DNA from: DASRIA01 sp963724065 | GTDB lineage: Bacteria; Actinomycetota; Thermoleophilia; Solirubrobacterales; JBBDJG01 | NCBI GenBank assembly: GCA_963724065.1 | Contig: CAVRTB010000003.1 | Span: 1 to 64,000, forward strand | Reading direction: 5' to 3' | Length of the DNA stretch: 64,000 bases | Shown: positions 37,539 to 48,550 of the stretch, one piece after another | Layout of the letters: each line of letters opens with the position of its first letter | Numbering within the stretch: position 1 is the stretch's first letter | Program-made: the position numbers and the translations under genes | The notes under the pieces: model-generated | Database searches by the model: none | What the model was told of the DNA's origin: nothing | The model's input: only the letters and a program-made list of their open reading frames with translations

Positions 37539-39801
37539 TGACCGTGATCGACACCGCGGTTCTCGAACGCCACGGCATCAAGCCGGACGAGTACGAACGC
37601 ATCCAGCAGTTGATGGGCCGCGAGCCCAACCTGCTGGAGCTCGGGCTGTTCTCGGTGATGTGGTCGGAGCACTGCAGCTACAAGAGCTCGCGCGTGCATC
37701 TCAAGACGCTGCCGACCACCGGCCCGCGCGTCGTGCAGGGGCCCGGCGAGAACGCCGGCGCGGTCGACATCGGCGACGGCCTGTGCGCGGTCTTCAAGAT
37801 CGAATCGCACAACCATCCGTCGTTCATCGAGCCGTATCAGGGCGCCGCGACCGGCGTCGGCGGCATCATTCGCGACATCTTCACGATGGGCGCGCGGCCG
37901 ATCGCGCTGCTGAACGCGCTGCGCTTCGGATCGCTCGAGACGCCGCTCGCGCGCCGCATCTTCGAAGGCGTCGTCGCCGGCATCGGCGGCTACGGCAACA
38001 GCATCGGCATTCCCACCGTCGGCGGCGAGATCGTCTTCGACGAGATGTATGCCGGCAATCCGCTCGTCAACGTGCTCTGCCTCGGCATCGCGCGCATCGA
38101 CGACATCATCAAGGGCGCGGCGAAGGGCACCGGCAATCCGGTGTTTTACGTCGGCGCGAAGACCGGCCGCGACGGCATTCACGGCGCGACCATGGCGTCG
38201 GCGGAATTCGACGAGAAGTCGGCGGAGAAGCGGCCCGCCGTGCAGGTCGGCGATCCGTTCATGGAAAAGCTGCTGATGGAGGCCTGTCTCGAAGTGATGA
38301 AGACCGGCGCCGTCGTCGGCATCCAGGACATGGGCGCGGCCGGCTTCACGTGCTCGACGTCGGAAATGGGATCGCGCGGCGGTGTCGGCATGGACGGTCG
38401 ACGTGATGCACGTGCCGCAGCGCGAGACCGGCATGATTCCGTACGAGATCATGCTCTCGGAATCGCAGGAGCGCATGCTGCTCGTCGTCGAGCGCGGCCG
38501 CGAGCACGAAGTCGAAGCGGTCTTCGAGAAGTGGGACCTCCATGCCGTGAAGGTCGGCGAGGTCACCGAAGGCACGCGGCTGAAGATTCACGAGCGCGGC
38601 GCGCTCGTCGCGGACGTGCCGAATCGCGCGCTGACCGACGAAGCGCCGGTCTACCAGCGGCCGATGGAAGTGCCGCTCTGGCAGAAGAGCGTCCAGGAGA
38701 TTTCGTTCGCCGAGCTCGGCGCCGCGCCGTCAGCCGCAACAGGCGTTCGATCAGCTGATCGCCGTGCCGACCATCGCCAGCAAGCGGTGGGCGTATCGCC
38801 AGTTCGATCACACGCGTCGGCACCAACACCATCGCGCAGCCCGGGCATGTCGCGCGGCGGTGGTGCGCGTCAAGGACACGACTCGCGGCCTCGCGATCTC
38901 GGTCGACGGCAACGGCCGCTTCTGTTATCTCGATCCGTATCAGGGCGCGAGGCTCGCCGTGGCCGAAGCGTCGCGCAACGTCGCGTGCGCCGGCGGCGGA
39001 GCCGATCGGCGCGACCAACAACCTGAATTTCGGCAATCCCGAGCGGCCGGAGATCATGTGGCAGATCGGCGAAGCGGTGCGCGGCATCGGCGATGCCTGC
39101 CGCGCGCTGAACATGCCGATCACCGGCGGCAACGTCAGCCTCTACAACGAAACCGAAGGCCGCGCGATCTTCCCGACGCCCGTGCTCGGCGTCGTCGGCA
39201 TCCTCGAGGACGCGTCGAAGACCGTCGACGCGCGACGTTCAAGACGGTCGGTTCCGCGGTCGTGTTGCTGGGCGATAATCTGGGTGAGATCGGCGGCAGC
39301 GAATACCTGGCCACGCATGCACAACACGGTGGCGGGCAAGCCGCCGGTGCTCGATCTGAAGCGCGAAGCGGCGCTGCAGAAGCTGATCATCAAGTTGATC
39401 CGCGACGGCTGCATCGAATCGGCGCACGATTGTTCGGAGGGCGGCCTGGCGATCGCGCTCGCCGAGTGCACGTTCGACAGCGGCGGCCTCGGCGTCAGCG
39501 CCGACGTCACCGCGTGCACGTGCGACGAGGACGCCGGCGTTTTCGGTCAACGCGACGCTGTTCGGCGAATCGGCGTCGCGCATCGTGGTCTCGGTCAGCG
39601 AGCCAGCACCTCGATCCGTGATGGCGGCGGCGGCCGCGGCGCGAAGTGACGGCCAGGGAGATCGGCAGGGTCGGCGGTGATCACGATTCGATCTGAGCGT
39701 CAACGGACAAGTGGCGATCGACAGCCACGTAGCCGTCGCGGAGACACGCGTGGGCGACGGCGATCGAAAACAAGATGCGGCGCAAGCCGAAAGCTGACTG
39801 A
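37538..39801 (+). CDS. purL: FGAM synthase catalytic subunit PurL (frameshifted)
   Basis: ATP-dependent amidation of FGAR. About 754 residues, the small-PurL size. VIDTAVLERHGIKPDEYERI, FSVMWSEHCSYKSSRVHLKT, KIESHNHPSFIEPYQGAATG, RDIFTMGARPIALLNALRFG, YGNSIGIPTVGGEIVFD, GIQDMGAAGFTCSTSEMGSR, then, after indels near 38,393, 38,730, 38,815, 39,000, 39,230, 39,310 and 39,540, NNLNFGNPERPEIMWQIGEA and HDCSEGGLAIALAECTFDSG. The end is judged from the TGA at 39799-39801. Third member of the purS-Q-L set. Confidence 0.94.
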
Positions 39802-39816
39802 AAGCCGAGAGCCGTT

Positions 39817-41267
39817 ATGTTCGACAAGTTCAAGGACGAATGCGGAGTCTTCGGGGTCTACGGTCACCCCGAAGCGTCGAAGCTGACGTATCTCGGTCTC
39901 TACGCGCTGCAGCATCGCGGCCAGGAGAGCGCCGGCATCGCCTCCGCCGACGGCGAGCGCGTGCGGCTCGTCAAGCAGATGGGCTACGTCAACGAGATCT
40001 TCGACGAAGCCACGCTCGCGACGCTGCCGGGCAACGTCGCGATCGGCCACACGCGCTATTCGACGGCCGGCGAAAGCAAGCTGTCCAACGCGCAGCCGAT
40101 CCTGATCGACTGCGTGCACGGCCAGGTCGGCATCTGCCACAACGGCAACATCGTCAATGCCAATGAAGTCCGCGAGCGGCTGGTCCGCGCCGGATCGATC
40201 TTCCAGACCAACAGCGACACCGAAGTCGTGTTGCACCTGTACGCGCGATCGCAGGCCGGATCGATCGAAGACGCGCTGGTCGAGGCGATCACGCAGCTGA
40301 CCGGCGCGTTCTCGTTCGCGCTGATCACCAAGGACAGCCTGATCGCGGTGCGCGATCCGCACGGCTTCCGGCCGCTGGCGCTCGGCCGGCTCGGCGATTC
40401 GTGGGCGGTGACGTCGGAAACCTGCGCGCTCGATCTGATCGGCTTTACCTACGTGCGCGAGGTCGAGCCGGGCGAGGTGCTGATCATCGGCCCGCACGGC
40501 TTGCGATCGATCAAGCCGTTCCCGAATGCGCCGCTGTCGCACTGCATCTTCGAGCACGTGTATTTCGCGCGGCCCGACAGCGAAGTGTTCGGCCAGAGCG
40601 TCAACGAAGTCCGCACCAATCTCGGCCGCGAGCTGGCGCGCGAAACCGGCATCGACGCCGACGTCGTCGTGCCGATTCCCGACTCCGGCGTGTGCGCGGC
40701 GATCGGGTATTCGGAAGAAGCCGAAGATCCCGATGCGCTTCGGGTTGATCCGCAATCATTACGTCGGCCGCACCTTCATCGAGCCGGCGCAATCGATCCG
40801 CCATTTCGGCGTCAAGGTGAAGCTCAACCCGGTGCGCAGCATCATCGCGGGCAAGCGCGTCGTCCTGATCGACGACTCGCTGGTGCGCGGCACCACCAGC
40901 CGCAAGATCGTGAAGATGGTGCGCGCCGCCGGCGCCGCCGAAGTGCACCTGCGCATCAGCTGTCCGCCGACCGTGTCGCCGTGTTTCTACGGCGTCGATA
41001 CGCCGCGCCGCCAGCGAGCTGATCGCCGCGACGCATACGCAGGAAGAGATCAGCAAGTACGTCGGCGCCGACACGATCGGCTACTTGAGCATGGGCGGCC
41101 TGCTGTCGGCGGTGAAGGGCAAGAGCGCGTCGTACTGCACGTCGTGCTACACCGGCAACTATCCGGTCGCGTTCCCGCGTGACGAGAGCGGCTACTTGCA
41201 GCTGTCGTTGAAGATCGACGGCAAGCGCGAGCCGCTGCCCGAAGAAGAACCCGAAACGGTCGGCTGA
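39817..41267 (+). CDS. purF: Amidophosphoribosyltransferase (frameshifted)
   Basis: First committed step of purine synthesis (PRPP + Gln to phosphoribosylamine). MFDKFKDECGVFGVYG: the Cys after the short propeptide is the glutaminase nucleophile. LQHRGQESAGIASADGERV, IGHTRYSTAGESKLSNAQPI, then the PRT domain with KRVVLIDDSLVRGTTSRKIV (PRPP loop) and SCPPTVSPCFYGVDTP; Cys pair in SASYCTSCYTGNYPVAFP. Indels near 40,725 and 41,010. About 483 residues. Confidence 0.95.
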
Positions 41268-41268
41268 G

Positions 41269-42458
41269 ATGCGACGCGCGATTCACTTTGTTATTCGTTA
41301 TCTGGTTATTCGTTATTGGCGTGCGTCCTCCGTTCGCGCAGGAGAGAGGACCCGACGCCGGCCACGCCCGAGCAGATCAGCGCCGCGATCGACAAGCTCG
41401 CGCGATCTCGACTACCCGACCCGCATGGCGGCCGGCCGCACGATTCGCCGCGCGCCGACCGCGCAGGCGGTCACCGCGCTGCTGCAGGCGTTCAGCGAGC
41501 ACGCCGACGGCTTCGTCCGCTTCAGGGCGCTGACCCTGCTGACCGGCTTCAACGATCCGCGCACCGTAGACGCGATGCAGACGGCGATGGTCGTCGCCGA
41601 ACGATCGCCTGCGCGAGGTCGCTTACGCCTACTTCGAGCAGAATCCGCAGCCGGCGCTCGCGCCGAAGATGCTCGCGGCCCTCGACAAGGAAGAAGGCGA
41701 GTTCGTGCGGCCCGCGCTGGTTCGCGCGCTCGCGGCCATGCCCAAGGAACCGAAGGTGGCCGACGTGCTGATGCGTGATGCGGTGCGCGGCCTCGATTTT
41801 TTCCGCAGCACCGTGATCGAAGCGATCGGCGATTACAAGATCGCCGCCGCCATGCCGCGGCTGATCGAGATCGCCAAGATCGAGGGACCGCTGCAGGATG
41901 ATGCCGCCACGGCGATCGGCAAGATCGGCGACAAGACCGCGCTCGGCACGCTCGCGGCAATGCAGCAGTCGGCGCCGAAAGAAGCGCAACCGGCCATCGC
42001 CGCCGCCATCTGCCTGATGGGCACCAATTGCCTGGCGCACATCGGCTATCTCGAAAAGACCCTGACGTTTGCCGACACCTATCCCGGGTTATCAGGATCT
42101 CTTGCGCGGCGCGGCCGGCGGACTCGGCAACATCGCGCGGCAGGGCAACGAGGACGCGCTGCGCATCCTGTTCGACGTCGGCATTCCGTCGCAGGATCCG
42201 GTTCGCGCGCCGGTCACGCTGGCGATCGGCCTGGTCGCGCTGCGCAACACGCCGCTGATGTTGAAGACGCTGCAGGCGCGTCCCGATCAGGACGGCGCCG
42301 TCGGCATCGTCGCCGAAGCGTTCGACATGCTCGAAGAGGATCTCGAAGAGGAGCGGTTCTTCGTCTCCGTCCGGCAGACCTACTGGGCGGCGGCCGAGGG
42401 ATCGCCGACGAGAAAACTGTGCGAACAGCTGATCGACGAAGTTAGACTTCTGAGCTGA
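41269..42458 (+). CDS. HEAT-repeat protein inside the purine cluster (frameshifted)
   Basis: About 396 residues. The N-terminus (MRRAIHFVIRYLVIRYW) may be a signal or membrane segment, followed by PATPEQISAAIDKLARDLDY. The rest is a run of about 35-residue helical hairpins: APTAQAVTALLQAFSEHADG, LAPKMLAALDKEEGEFVRPA, IAAAMPRLIEIAKIEGPLQD, DDAATAIGKIGDKTALGTLA and more, typical of HEAT/PBS-lyase-like repeats used for protein contacts. Indels near 41,355, 41,405, 41,600 and 42,090. Its start follows the purF stop by 1 base and its stop abuts purM. Function unknown; possibly a scaffold for the neighbouring enzymes. Confidence 0.78.
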
Positions 42459-43488
42459 ATGGACTACAAGTCTTCCGGTGTCGACATTGATGCGGGCAAC
42501 GAAACCGTCCGCCGCATCAGGCGTCTCGCGAAAGCCACGTTCACGCCCGGCGTCCTGTCCGACATCGGCTCGTTCGGCGGCCTGTTCAAGCTCGACACCG
42601 CAGCGTGGCAAGAACCCGGTGCTGGTCTCGAGCGCCGACGGCGTCGGCACCAAGCTCAAAGTGGCGTTCATGGCGAACCGGCACCGCACCATCGGCGCCG
42701 ATCTCGTCAACCACTGCGTCAACGACATCCTCGTGCAGGGCGCGACACCGCTGTTCTTTCTCGATTACCTCGCGACCGGCCGGCTCTCGCCGGATGTGGC
42801 CGAGCAGATCGTCGAAGGTCTCGCCAAGGCCTGCAAGGATAACGGCTGCGCGCTGATCGGCGGCGAGACGGCCGAGATGCCCGGTTTCTACGCCGACGGC
42901 GAATACGACGTGGCCGGCTTCATCGTCGGCGCCGTCGATCGCTCGCAGATCATCGATGGGCGCTCGATCGTGCCCGGCGATGCGCTGATCGGCCTGCCGT
43001 CGAACGGCCTTCACACCAACGGCTATTCGCTGGCGCGGCAAGATCGCGTTCGATGAACTGAAGCTCACCATCGATAGTCATCGTGCCCGAGCTGGGTGAG
43101 ACCGTCGGCGATGCATTCCTCCGCACCCATCGTTCGTATCTGCCGGTGATCAAGCCGCTGCTTGGCAGCGGCCTCATCAAGGGAATGGCGCACATCACCG
43201 GCGGCGGCATCACCGACAATCTGCCGCGCATTCTTCCACCCGGCACCGCCGCCCGCGTCAATCGCACCTCGTGGCGCGTGCCGCCGATTTTCCGCTGGCT
43301 CGGCGAATCCGGCCGCGTCCCCGAATACGACCTGCGCCGGTCGCTCAACATGGGCATCGGCATGATCCTGGCCGTGGCCGCGAAAGACGTCGACTGCCGT
43401 CCGCAAGAAACTCCTCGAAGCCGGCGAGGCCAACAGCGTCGTGATCGGCGATGTCGTGCAAGGTGAACCCGAAGTCCAATACGTGTAG
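42459..43488 (+). CDS. purM: Phosphoribosylformylglycinamidine cyclo-ligase (frameshifted)
   Basis: Closes the imidazole ring (AIR synthetase). About 343 residues: YKSSGVDIDAGNETVRRIRR, NPVLVSSADGVGTKLKVAFM, LVNHCVNDILVQGATPLFFL, GETAEMPGFYADGEYDVAGF, GLPSNGLHTNGYSLARK, HITGGGITDNLPRILPPGTA, NMGIGMILAVAAKD, ending VVQGEPEVQYV. Indels near 42,605, 43,040, 43,075 and 43,395. Directly follows the HEAT gene. Confidence 0.94.
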
Positions 43489-43497
43489 CATCTGCGC

Positions 43498-44070
43498 ATG
43501 AAGAGACGCCGCGCGATCCAAACGCTGGCGGCCGCCGCCGCCGGCCTCCCGCTGCTGCGCGTTTCGCTGGGCGCAGAGGAACTCACCCCGGACCAGATCT
43601 TCGTGCTCCGCGACATTGCCGCCACCGTGCTGCCATCGTCGATCGGACCGAAAGGGCAGGACGAAGCGGTCGGCAATTTCCTCGAGGTGGCTTCGCGAAT
43701 ATAAGGAAGGCGTCGCGCTGTCGCATGGCTACGGCGAGCCGCGCCTCGTCAAGTCGGGTCCCTCGCCTCAACCGAGCTACTCGAAGCAGACTTGACGCAC
43801 TGCAGAAGGCGGCCCAGGCGCGCGGCGGGCGCTTTGGCGCGCTGCCGACTAGCTGTTCGCCGAGAGTTGCTCGACGCAGCGTTCAAGACCGCCGACGTTC
43901 GCAATCTTCCGGGACGCCCCGACGGCAAACACGTCATCGCCGATCTGATGGCGCACTATTTCCGCAGCAGCGGCGCCAACGATCTGTGTTACAACGCGCG
44001 GATCGGACGCAACACCTACCGCGCCATTCGCGTGACCACCGTGCGGCCCGCACCACTGGGGCAATCGATA
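43498..44070 (+). CDS. Gluconate 2-dehydrogenase subunit 3-like exported protein (frameshifted)
   Basis: About 191 residues. A Tat-like signal (MKRRRAIQTLAAAAAGLPLL) precedes the subunit-3 pattern: ELTPDQIFVLRDIAATVLPS, VRRELLDAAFKTADVRNLPG, HVIADLMAHYFRSSGANDLC and YNARIGRNTYRAI. Indels lie near 43,690, 43,735, 43,790 and 44,030. The stop is probably TAA at 44068-44070, 6 bases before the GMC gene. Known role: small chaperone/Tat escort of a membrane-bound FAD dehydrogenase. No cytochrome c subunit gene is adjacent. Confidence 0.8.
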
Positions 44071-44076
44071 ACGACC

Positions 44077-45669
44077 ATGCCCATTCACGAATCGGATGTG
44101 TGCGTGATCGGCGGCGGCATCACCGCCGTGATGCTGATCGAGCGCCTCGCCGAGCTCAAACCCGGCCTGCGCATCACCGCCGTCGAAGCCGGCCGATCGA
44201 TTTTCGATCGCGAGAACCGCGGCACCTACCACCGCCGCGCGCTCGAGTACGGCGAGCATCCCTGGCACGACGACTACATCGAGGATCAGCAGGCCAAGGG
44301 CATGATCTCGATGACGATGGCGGTGGGCGGGCAGGCGTTGCATTGGGGCGGCGCGTGCAACCGTTTCTCAGAGGAGGATCTCCGCCTGAAGTCGATGTAC
44401 GGGCTTGCCGAAGACTGGCCGATCGACTGGACCGAGCTCGAGAAGTTCTACGTTCAGGCCGAACATCGACTCAACGTGGCCGGCGATCCCAGCCCGTACC
44501 CGGAGGACCAGCGATCGGGGCCATATGCGCAACCGGCCATGCCGCTGTCCTACAACCTGCAGGTGCTCAGAAAGTGGGCGGAGCAGAGCGGCTTGAAGTT
44601 TTCACCGCTGCCGCTGTCGCGCAACGTGAATGCGCCCTTCGACGGCCGCGGCGCGTGCGGGCTGTACGACACGTGCGGCGATGTGTGCCCGACCGGGGCG
44701 CGCTATTCGCCTGACTACACCTATCAGCAGCTCCTCGCGACCGGCCGGATCATGCTGCACGATCAGATGCTGGTGCGGAAGCTGGTGCTCTCGGAAGGAC
44801 GTGACACGATCGCCGCCGCGATTGGCTATCACCAGGCACGGCCGGACGACCTGATCGAGTATCGCGCCAAGCTGTTCGTGCTCGCGTCGGGGCAATGCTG
44901 GAGTCCGCATCTGCTGTTGCTCTCGGCGAACTCGCGGTTCCCAAACGGGATTGCTAATCGATCAGGACTGGTCGGCCGCTACATGAACGGCCACAAATTC
45001 ATTTCCGCCCAGGCGATGATCGACGAGGAGACGTTCCCCGGCCAGAACATGACGCACAGCCTGATCTCGCGCGAGTTTTTCCGCTGCGCGCCGAACAAGC
45101 CGTTCGTGAGTCACGATACCCGCGTCTGGGAGAGCTCGGCCGGCAAAGAGCCCCGCTTGCGATCCGCCGAGGGCCGACTGCTGCTTGGCGATGAGTTGCT
45201 CAACGATTGGCGCGCCCGCGCGTTGAAAGGCAGTTCGGTGCGGCTCCGTGCCTATTACGATTCGCATCCGTCGGCCGACAGCCGGCTGACGCTCGATCCG
45301 ACATCAAAGAATCGCTACGGCGACCCGATGCCGAAGATCGATCGCCAGCTCGATGCGGCCGCAACCGGACGCGAGGGCGCGACGCTCGCGCATTGCACGG
45401 AAGTGTTCGAGCGCATGGTCAAGGCCAGCAACGGCCGGCTGACAGGAAAGCCATCGGTCTCGAACTATTGGGATCACCCCGCCGGCGGCTGCCGCATGGG
45501 CACCGATCCGGCGCGCAGCGTCGTCGACAGCTTCGGCCGCGCGCACGATCACGAAAACCTGTTTGTGATCGGCGCGCCGACGCTACCGACCGGCGGCTGC
45601 ACCAACGGCACGCTCACGTTCGTGGCGCTGTCGTTGCGATCGGCCACCAGGATTTCCGAGGTGATGTGA
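44077..45669 (+). CDS. GMC-family FAD dehydrogenase with cysteine cluster
   Basis: 530 residues, intact. FAD-binding CVIGGGITAVMLIERLAELK; MAVGGQALHWGGACNRFSEE; C-terminal SNYWDHPAGGCRMGTDPARS with the catalytic His and PTGGCTNGTLTFVALSLRSA. A C-x5-C-x3-C-P segment in GACGLYDTCGDVCPTGARYS matches the spacing of the [3Fe-4S] ligands of membrane-bound glucose/fructose FAD dehydrogenases. Pairs with the subunit-3 gene 6 bases upstream, which supplies the Tat signal, so the complex is probably periplasmic. Sugar or sugar-acid substrate is likely but unproven. The stop overlaps the purN GTG. Confidence 0.88.
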   Translation: MPIHESDVCVIGGGITAVMLIERLAELKPGLRITAVEAGRSIFDRENRGTYHRRALEYGEHPWHDDYIEDQQAKGMISMTMAVGGQALHWGGACNRFSEEDLRLKSMYGLAEDWPIDWTELEKFYVQAEHRLNVAGDPSPYPEDQRSGPYAQPAMPLSYNLQVLRKWAEQSGLKFSPLPLSRNVNAPFDGRGACGLYDTCGDVCPTGARYSPDYTYQQLLATGRIMLHDQMLVRKLVLSEGRDTIAAAIGYHQARPDDLIEYRAKLFVLASGQCWSPHLLLLSANSRFPNGIANRSGLVGRYMNGHKFISAQAMIDEETFPGQNMTHSLISREFFRCAPNKPFVSHDTRVWESSAGKEPRLRSAEGRLLLGDELLNDWRARALKGSSVRLRAYYDSHPSADSRLTLDPTSKNRYGDPMPKIDRQLDAAATGREGATLAHCTEVFERMVKASNGRLTGKPSVSNYWDHPAGGCRMGTDPARSVVDSFGRAHDHENLFVIGAPTLPTGGCTNGTLTFVALSLRSATRISEVM

Positions 45670-46238
45670 ATCGGAAACTCGGGGTCCTGATCTCCGGACG
45701 TGGTTCGAATCTCAAGGCGATCATCGACGCGATTGCCGGCGAAACGGCTCGATGCCTCGATCGCGATCGTCATTGCCAACCGCGCCGACGCGCCGGGCCT
45801 CGATCACGCGATCGGCGCCGGGATCGAAACGCTCGTCCTGAGCCACAAGTCCTACGCGCTCACGCGAGGAGTACGATCGCGCGCTCGTCGCGGAGCTCCG
45901 GCAGCGCGGTGTCGCGCTGGTTTGCCTGGCCGGCTTCATGCGATTACTGAGCCCGGCGTTCGTCGAGGCGTTTCCGAACCGCATCCTCAACATTCACCCG
46001 TCGCTGTTGCCGAAATACCCTGGTCTGCACCCGCAACAACAGGCGCTCGATGACGGCGCCAGCGAGAGCGGGGCCACTGTTCATTTTGTGAACAAGGACC
46101 TGGATGCCGGTCCGGTCGTCCTGCAGCGATCAGTTCCGGTGGAAAAGGCGACACGGCCGACACACTCGCGGCGCGGATCCTCGACGTCGAGCACGAGCTG
46201 TACCCGCGGCGATCGCAACTGGTCCTCGGCTGCGTTAG
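45666..46238 (+). CDS. purN: Phosphoribosylglycinamide formyltransferase (frameshifted)
   Basis: Formyl-THF-dependent step 3 of purine synthesis. About 190 residues from a GTG overlapping the preceding TGA: NRKLGVLISGRGSNLKAIID, LVCLAGFMRLLSPAFVEAFP, catalytic Asn/His in RILNIHPSLLPKYPGLHPQQ, and Asp in ATVHFVNKDLDAGPVVLQ. Indels near 45,750, 45,865, 46,150 and 46,190. The end is judged as TAG at 46236-46238, overlapping the convergent metallo-beta-lactamase stop. Confidence 0.93.
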
Positions 46239-47850
46239 CGACCGGGCATCCCCAACGCCTTTTCGAATGCGCTCCATGGCACGACCGGTCCGTGCACCGG
46301 CGCGATCGTGGCGATGTCCAGCTTCATGCGCCGCGCCTGGTTGAAGAAGCTCCGCATCGCCGGCGTCGGCGTGGCCGGCGGCGGTTCGTGCGTGTCGAAG
46401 AGATCAGCCTCAAACGCGATTCGCTCCGCCGGCAGGTACGCCATCAGCATTCCGGCCACATGCGCGAGCGGTTGAACGTAGTAGACCCGCAGGATGCGGC
46501 TGTTGTCGGTGATCACGTAGTTCTCGTTGATCGCCTCGAAGTTGTAGCCCTCCGATAATTCGGTCGGCGGCCAGAGCGACACGATGTCGGGATTGATCGT
46601 GCGCGGCCGGTAATTCAAGCACGTCGCGATTGAGGAACGTCGATCGCCTTGCGGTGCGCGACGATCGTCGAGCCGATGTGGAGATAGGTTCGCAGGCCGC
46701 CGATGTGATCGAAGTGCGGATGCGAGCTGATCAGCCAGCGGATCGGTTTCCCCGGCGCCAGCTTCACGATCTCCTCGATCACCGCCAGGCTGCGCGCTTC
46801 GTTCGTCGGCGCCTCGAACACCGCGACGAAATCGCGGAATTCCACCATGTAGCTGTTGTGCGTCGAGCCGCCGAGCCGATACACGCCCGCCGCCATCTTC
46901 TCGACCGTCACCGTTGTCGACGGCAGCCGCCGCTTGCCGAACCGACTCGGGCACCGGCACCGGATCGTCACAGACGTTCGGCTGCACGTTCGGGAACTTG
47001 CCGCCGTAGGCGTTATGCCCGGTGCTCGCGTTGTCGAACTGCCAGTTGTCGTCCCAGCCCTGGTGCGAGTGCCACGCGATCGGCCACTTCACGTTGCCGA
47101 ATGACATTTGCTCCGTCGACTCGTGCTCGATATTGAAATCGCCGATCGCGGGTTCGCTGACGGTGGTCTTGATGCGTTGAATCTGGTTCTGCGGGTTGAT
47201 CGTCGCTTCGACGCGATACTTGCCGAGCATCGTGATCGACACGACGTGCATCTTTTCCGGCGCGACGACGTTGCCGTCGCGGCCCATCTCGATCTGCTCC
47301 CATCGCCAGATCGCCTTCGGATTGGCGCCCGGCAGTCGTGCCGCTTTCAGGAACCCGGGAGGGTTGAGCCACAGATCGAGTTGATAGCGCTCCGCGTCCT
47401 CCGGCGAGGCCGCTACCGGCTGGCCGCCTTCGCCGTCGATGTGCCACGCAAACGAGCCGTTGACGATGTGGGTTTGGCGAGACTGTTTCTGGATGCGGCG
47501 TGCCGCCCCGCCAGCCGAGGCCGTACTTCCAGGACGCGGGATTGAGTCCTGGCTTGCGATCGAACGTCTCCTTGCTCGTGCCGGTTTCCCAGTTGATGGT
47601 GCGCGTGTAGTTCGACAAGCGCGTCGATTCGCGGCCAGTCGATGTTGACGGCGTACTCGGCGGTCTGGCCGACCGCGCCGTTGTAGCCGGTGCCCGAGAA
47701 GGTGATGCAGCGCAGGTTCGCTTCGCCGATCTCCTTCGACGCCGCCGCGAGCAACGGCAGCGGATCGACGTAGCCGGGAGGAAACGACTGCGCGCGCAGG
47801 AGCCCGCACGCCAACACGATCGCGACGAGTGCTGCTGGAACTCTGTTCAT
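46235..47850 (-). CDS. Secreted metallo-beta-lactamase-fold hydrolase (frameshifted)
   Basis: About 538 residues. Signal peptide VPAALVAIVLACGLLRAQSF. A long N-terminal region (ITFSGTGYNGAVGQ, NYTRTINWETGTSKETFDRK, HIVNGSFAWHIDGEGGQPV, YRVEATINPQNQIQRIKTTV) resembles an all-beta domain seen on related exported proteins. The MBL domain follows: THNSYMVEFRDFVAVFEAPT, and the zinc motif H-x-H-x-D-H in LISSHPHFDHIGGLRTYL, then PVHGPVVPWSAFEKAL. Indels near 47,625, 47,500, 46,940, 46,630 and others. Presumably periplasmic. Convergent with purN. Substrate unknown. Confidence 0.82.
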
Positions 47851-47852
47851 GA

Positions 47853-47882
47853 TGTTCCCTCTGTGCTTTCTGCGCCTTCTGT
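47853..47882. repeat. Degenerate ACAGAAGGC-type short tandem repeat
   Basis: On the minus strand CCACAGAAGGCGCAGAAAGC then ACAGAGGGAAC, directly ahead of the MBL start codon and after the cyclase stop. Same type as near 1500-1522 and 4218-4241. Confidence 0.5.
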
Positions 47883-47887
47883 GGCCC

Positions 47888-48550
47888 TCACGCGGGCACG
47901 AGTGCGATGGCGCGGACCGGGCTGCCGCTGCCGTTCACCAGCTTCAGCGGTGCGGCGATCAGCACCGCGCCGGTCGGCCGGCAGGCGATCGAGATTGCAA
48001 GGCTCGCCAATCCGAGCTTGCCGTGGCCGTGCATGATGTTGTGATTCGGAAATGGCGGATCGAACCGTGCCCGCCTGCCCGGCATCGGTGCCGATCGTCT
48101 CGACGCCAACGCCAAGCACATCGCGATCGGTCGCCGAGCAGCATCGACGTGGCCTGATCGAACCCCGGCGCATGCGGCCCATCGTCGCGCACGTTCAGGA
48201 ACGTCGGCGCCCGATCGGCGGCTCCATCCCGTTCTCAGCAGGACCCATGCACCGCGCGGAATACGGCCATGCGTGGATTCCCAGCGCTCGAGCGCCGCGA
48301 CGTCGAGCAGGTAGTCCTCGTTGGCAGCCACTTCGCGGTGACGTCGATCACGCACGCCGGCCCGATGAATTGCTGCGGCGGGAATCGTGTCGGTGGTGTT
48401 GTTCGGCAGGTCGCGTCCGCTGATCCAGTGCCCCGGCGCATCGAAATGCGTTCCAGTGTGCTCGCCCATCCGGATCGTGTTCCAGTACCACGCCGGCCCC
48501 TTGTCGTCGTAGCGCGAGATCACGTCGATGGACACGCCCGGCGACGGCGC
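47888..48550 (-). CDS. Cyclase-family (kynurenine formamidase-like) hydrolase, 5' end cut at the junction
   Basis: About 220 residues remain. Metal-binding signature GEHTGTHFDAPGHWISGRDL, preceded by SRYDDKGPAWYWNTIRMGEH; later segments EDYLLDVAALERWESTHGRI, PRGAWVLLRTGWS, FPNHNIMHGHGKLGL, and the typical ending GAVLIAAPLKLVNGSGSPVR. The family hydrolyses amide/lactam-like substrates (for example N-formylkynurenine). Indels near 48,225, 48,340, 48,180 and 48,050. The N-terminal 40-60 residues are missing because unrelated sequence begins near 48,550. Confidence 0.82.
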   Translation of the reverse strand, partial: APSPGVSIDVISRYDDKGPAWYWNTIRMGEHTGTHFDAPGHWISGRDLPNNTTDTIPAAAIHRAGVRDRRHREVAANEDYLLDVAALERWESTHGRIPRGAWVLLRTGWSRRSGADVPERARRWAACAGVRSGHVDAARRPIAMCLALASRRSAPMPGRRARFDPPFPNHNIMHGHGKLGLASLAISIACRPTGAVLIAAPLKLVNGSGSPVRAIALVPA

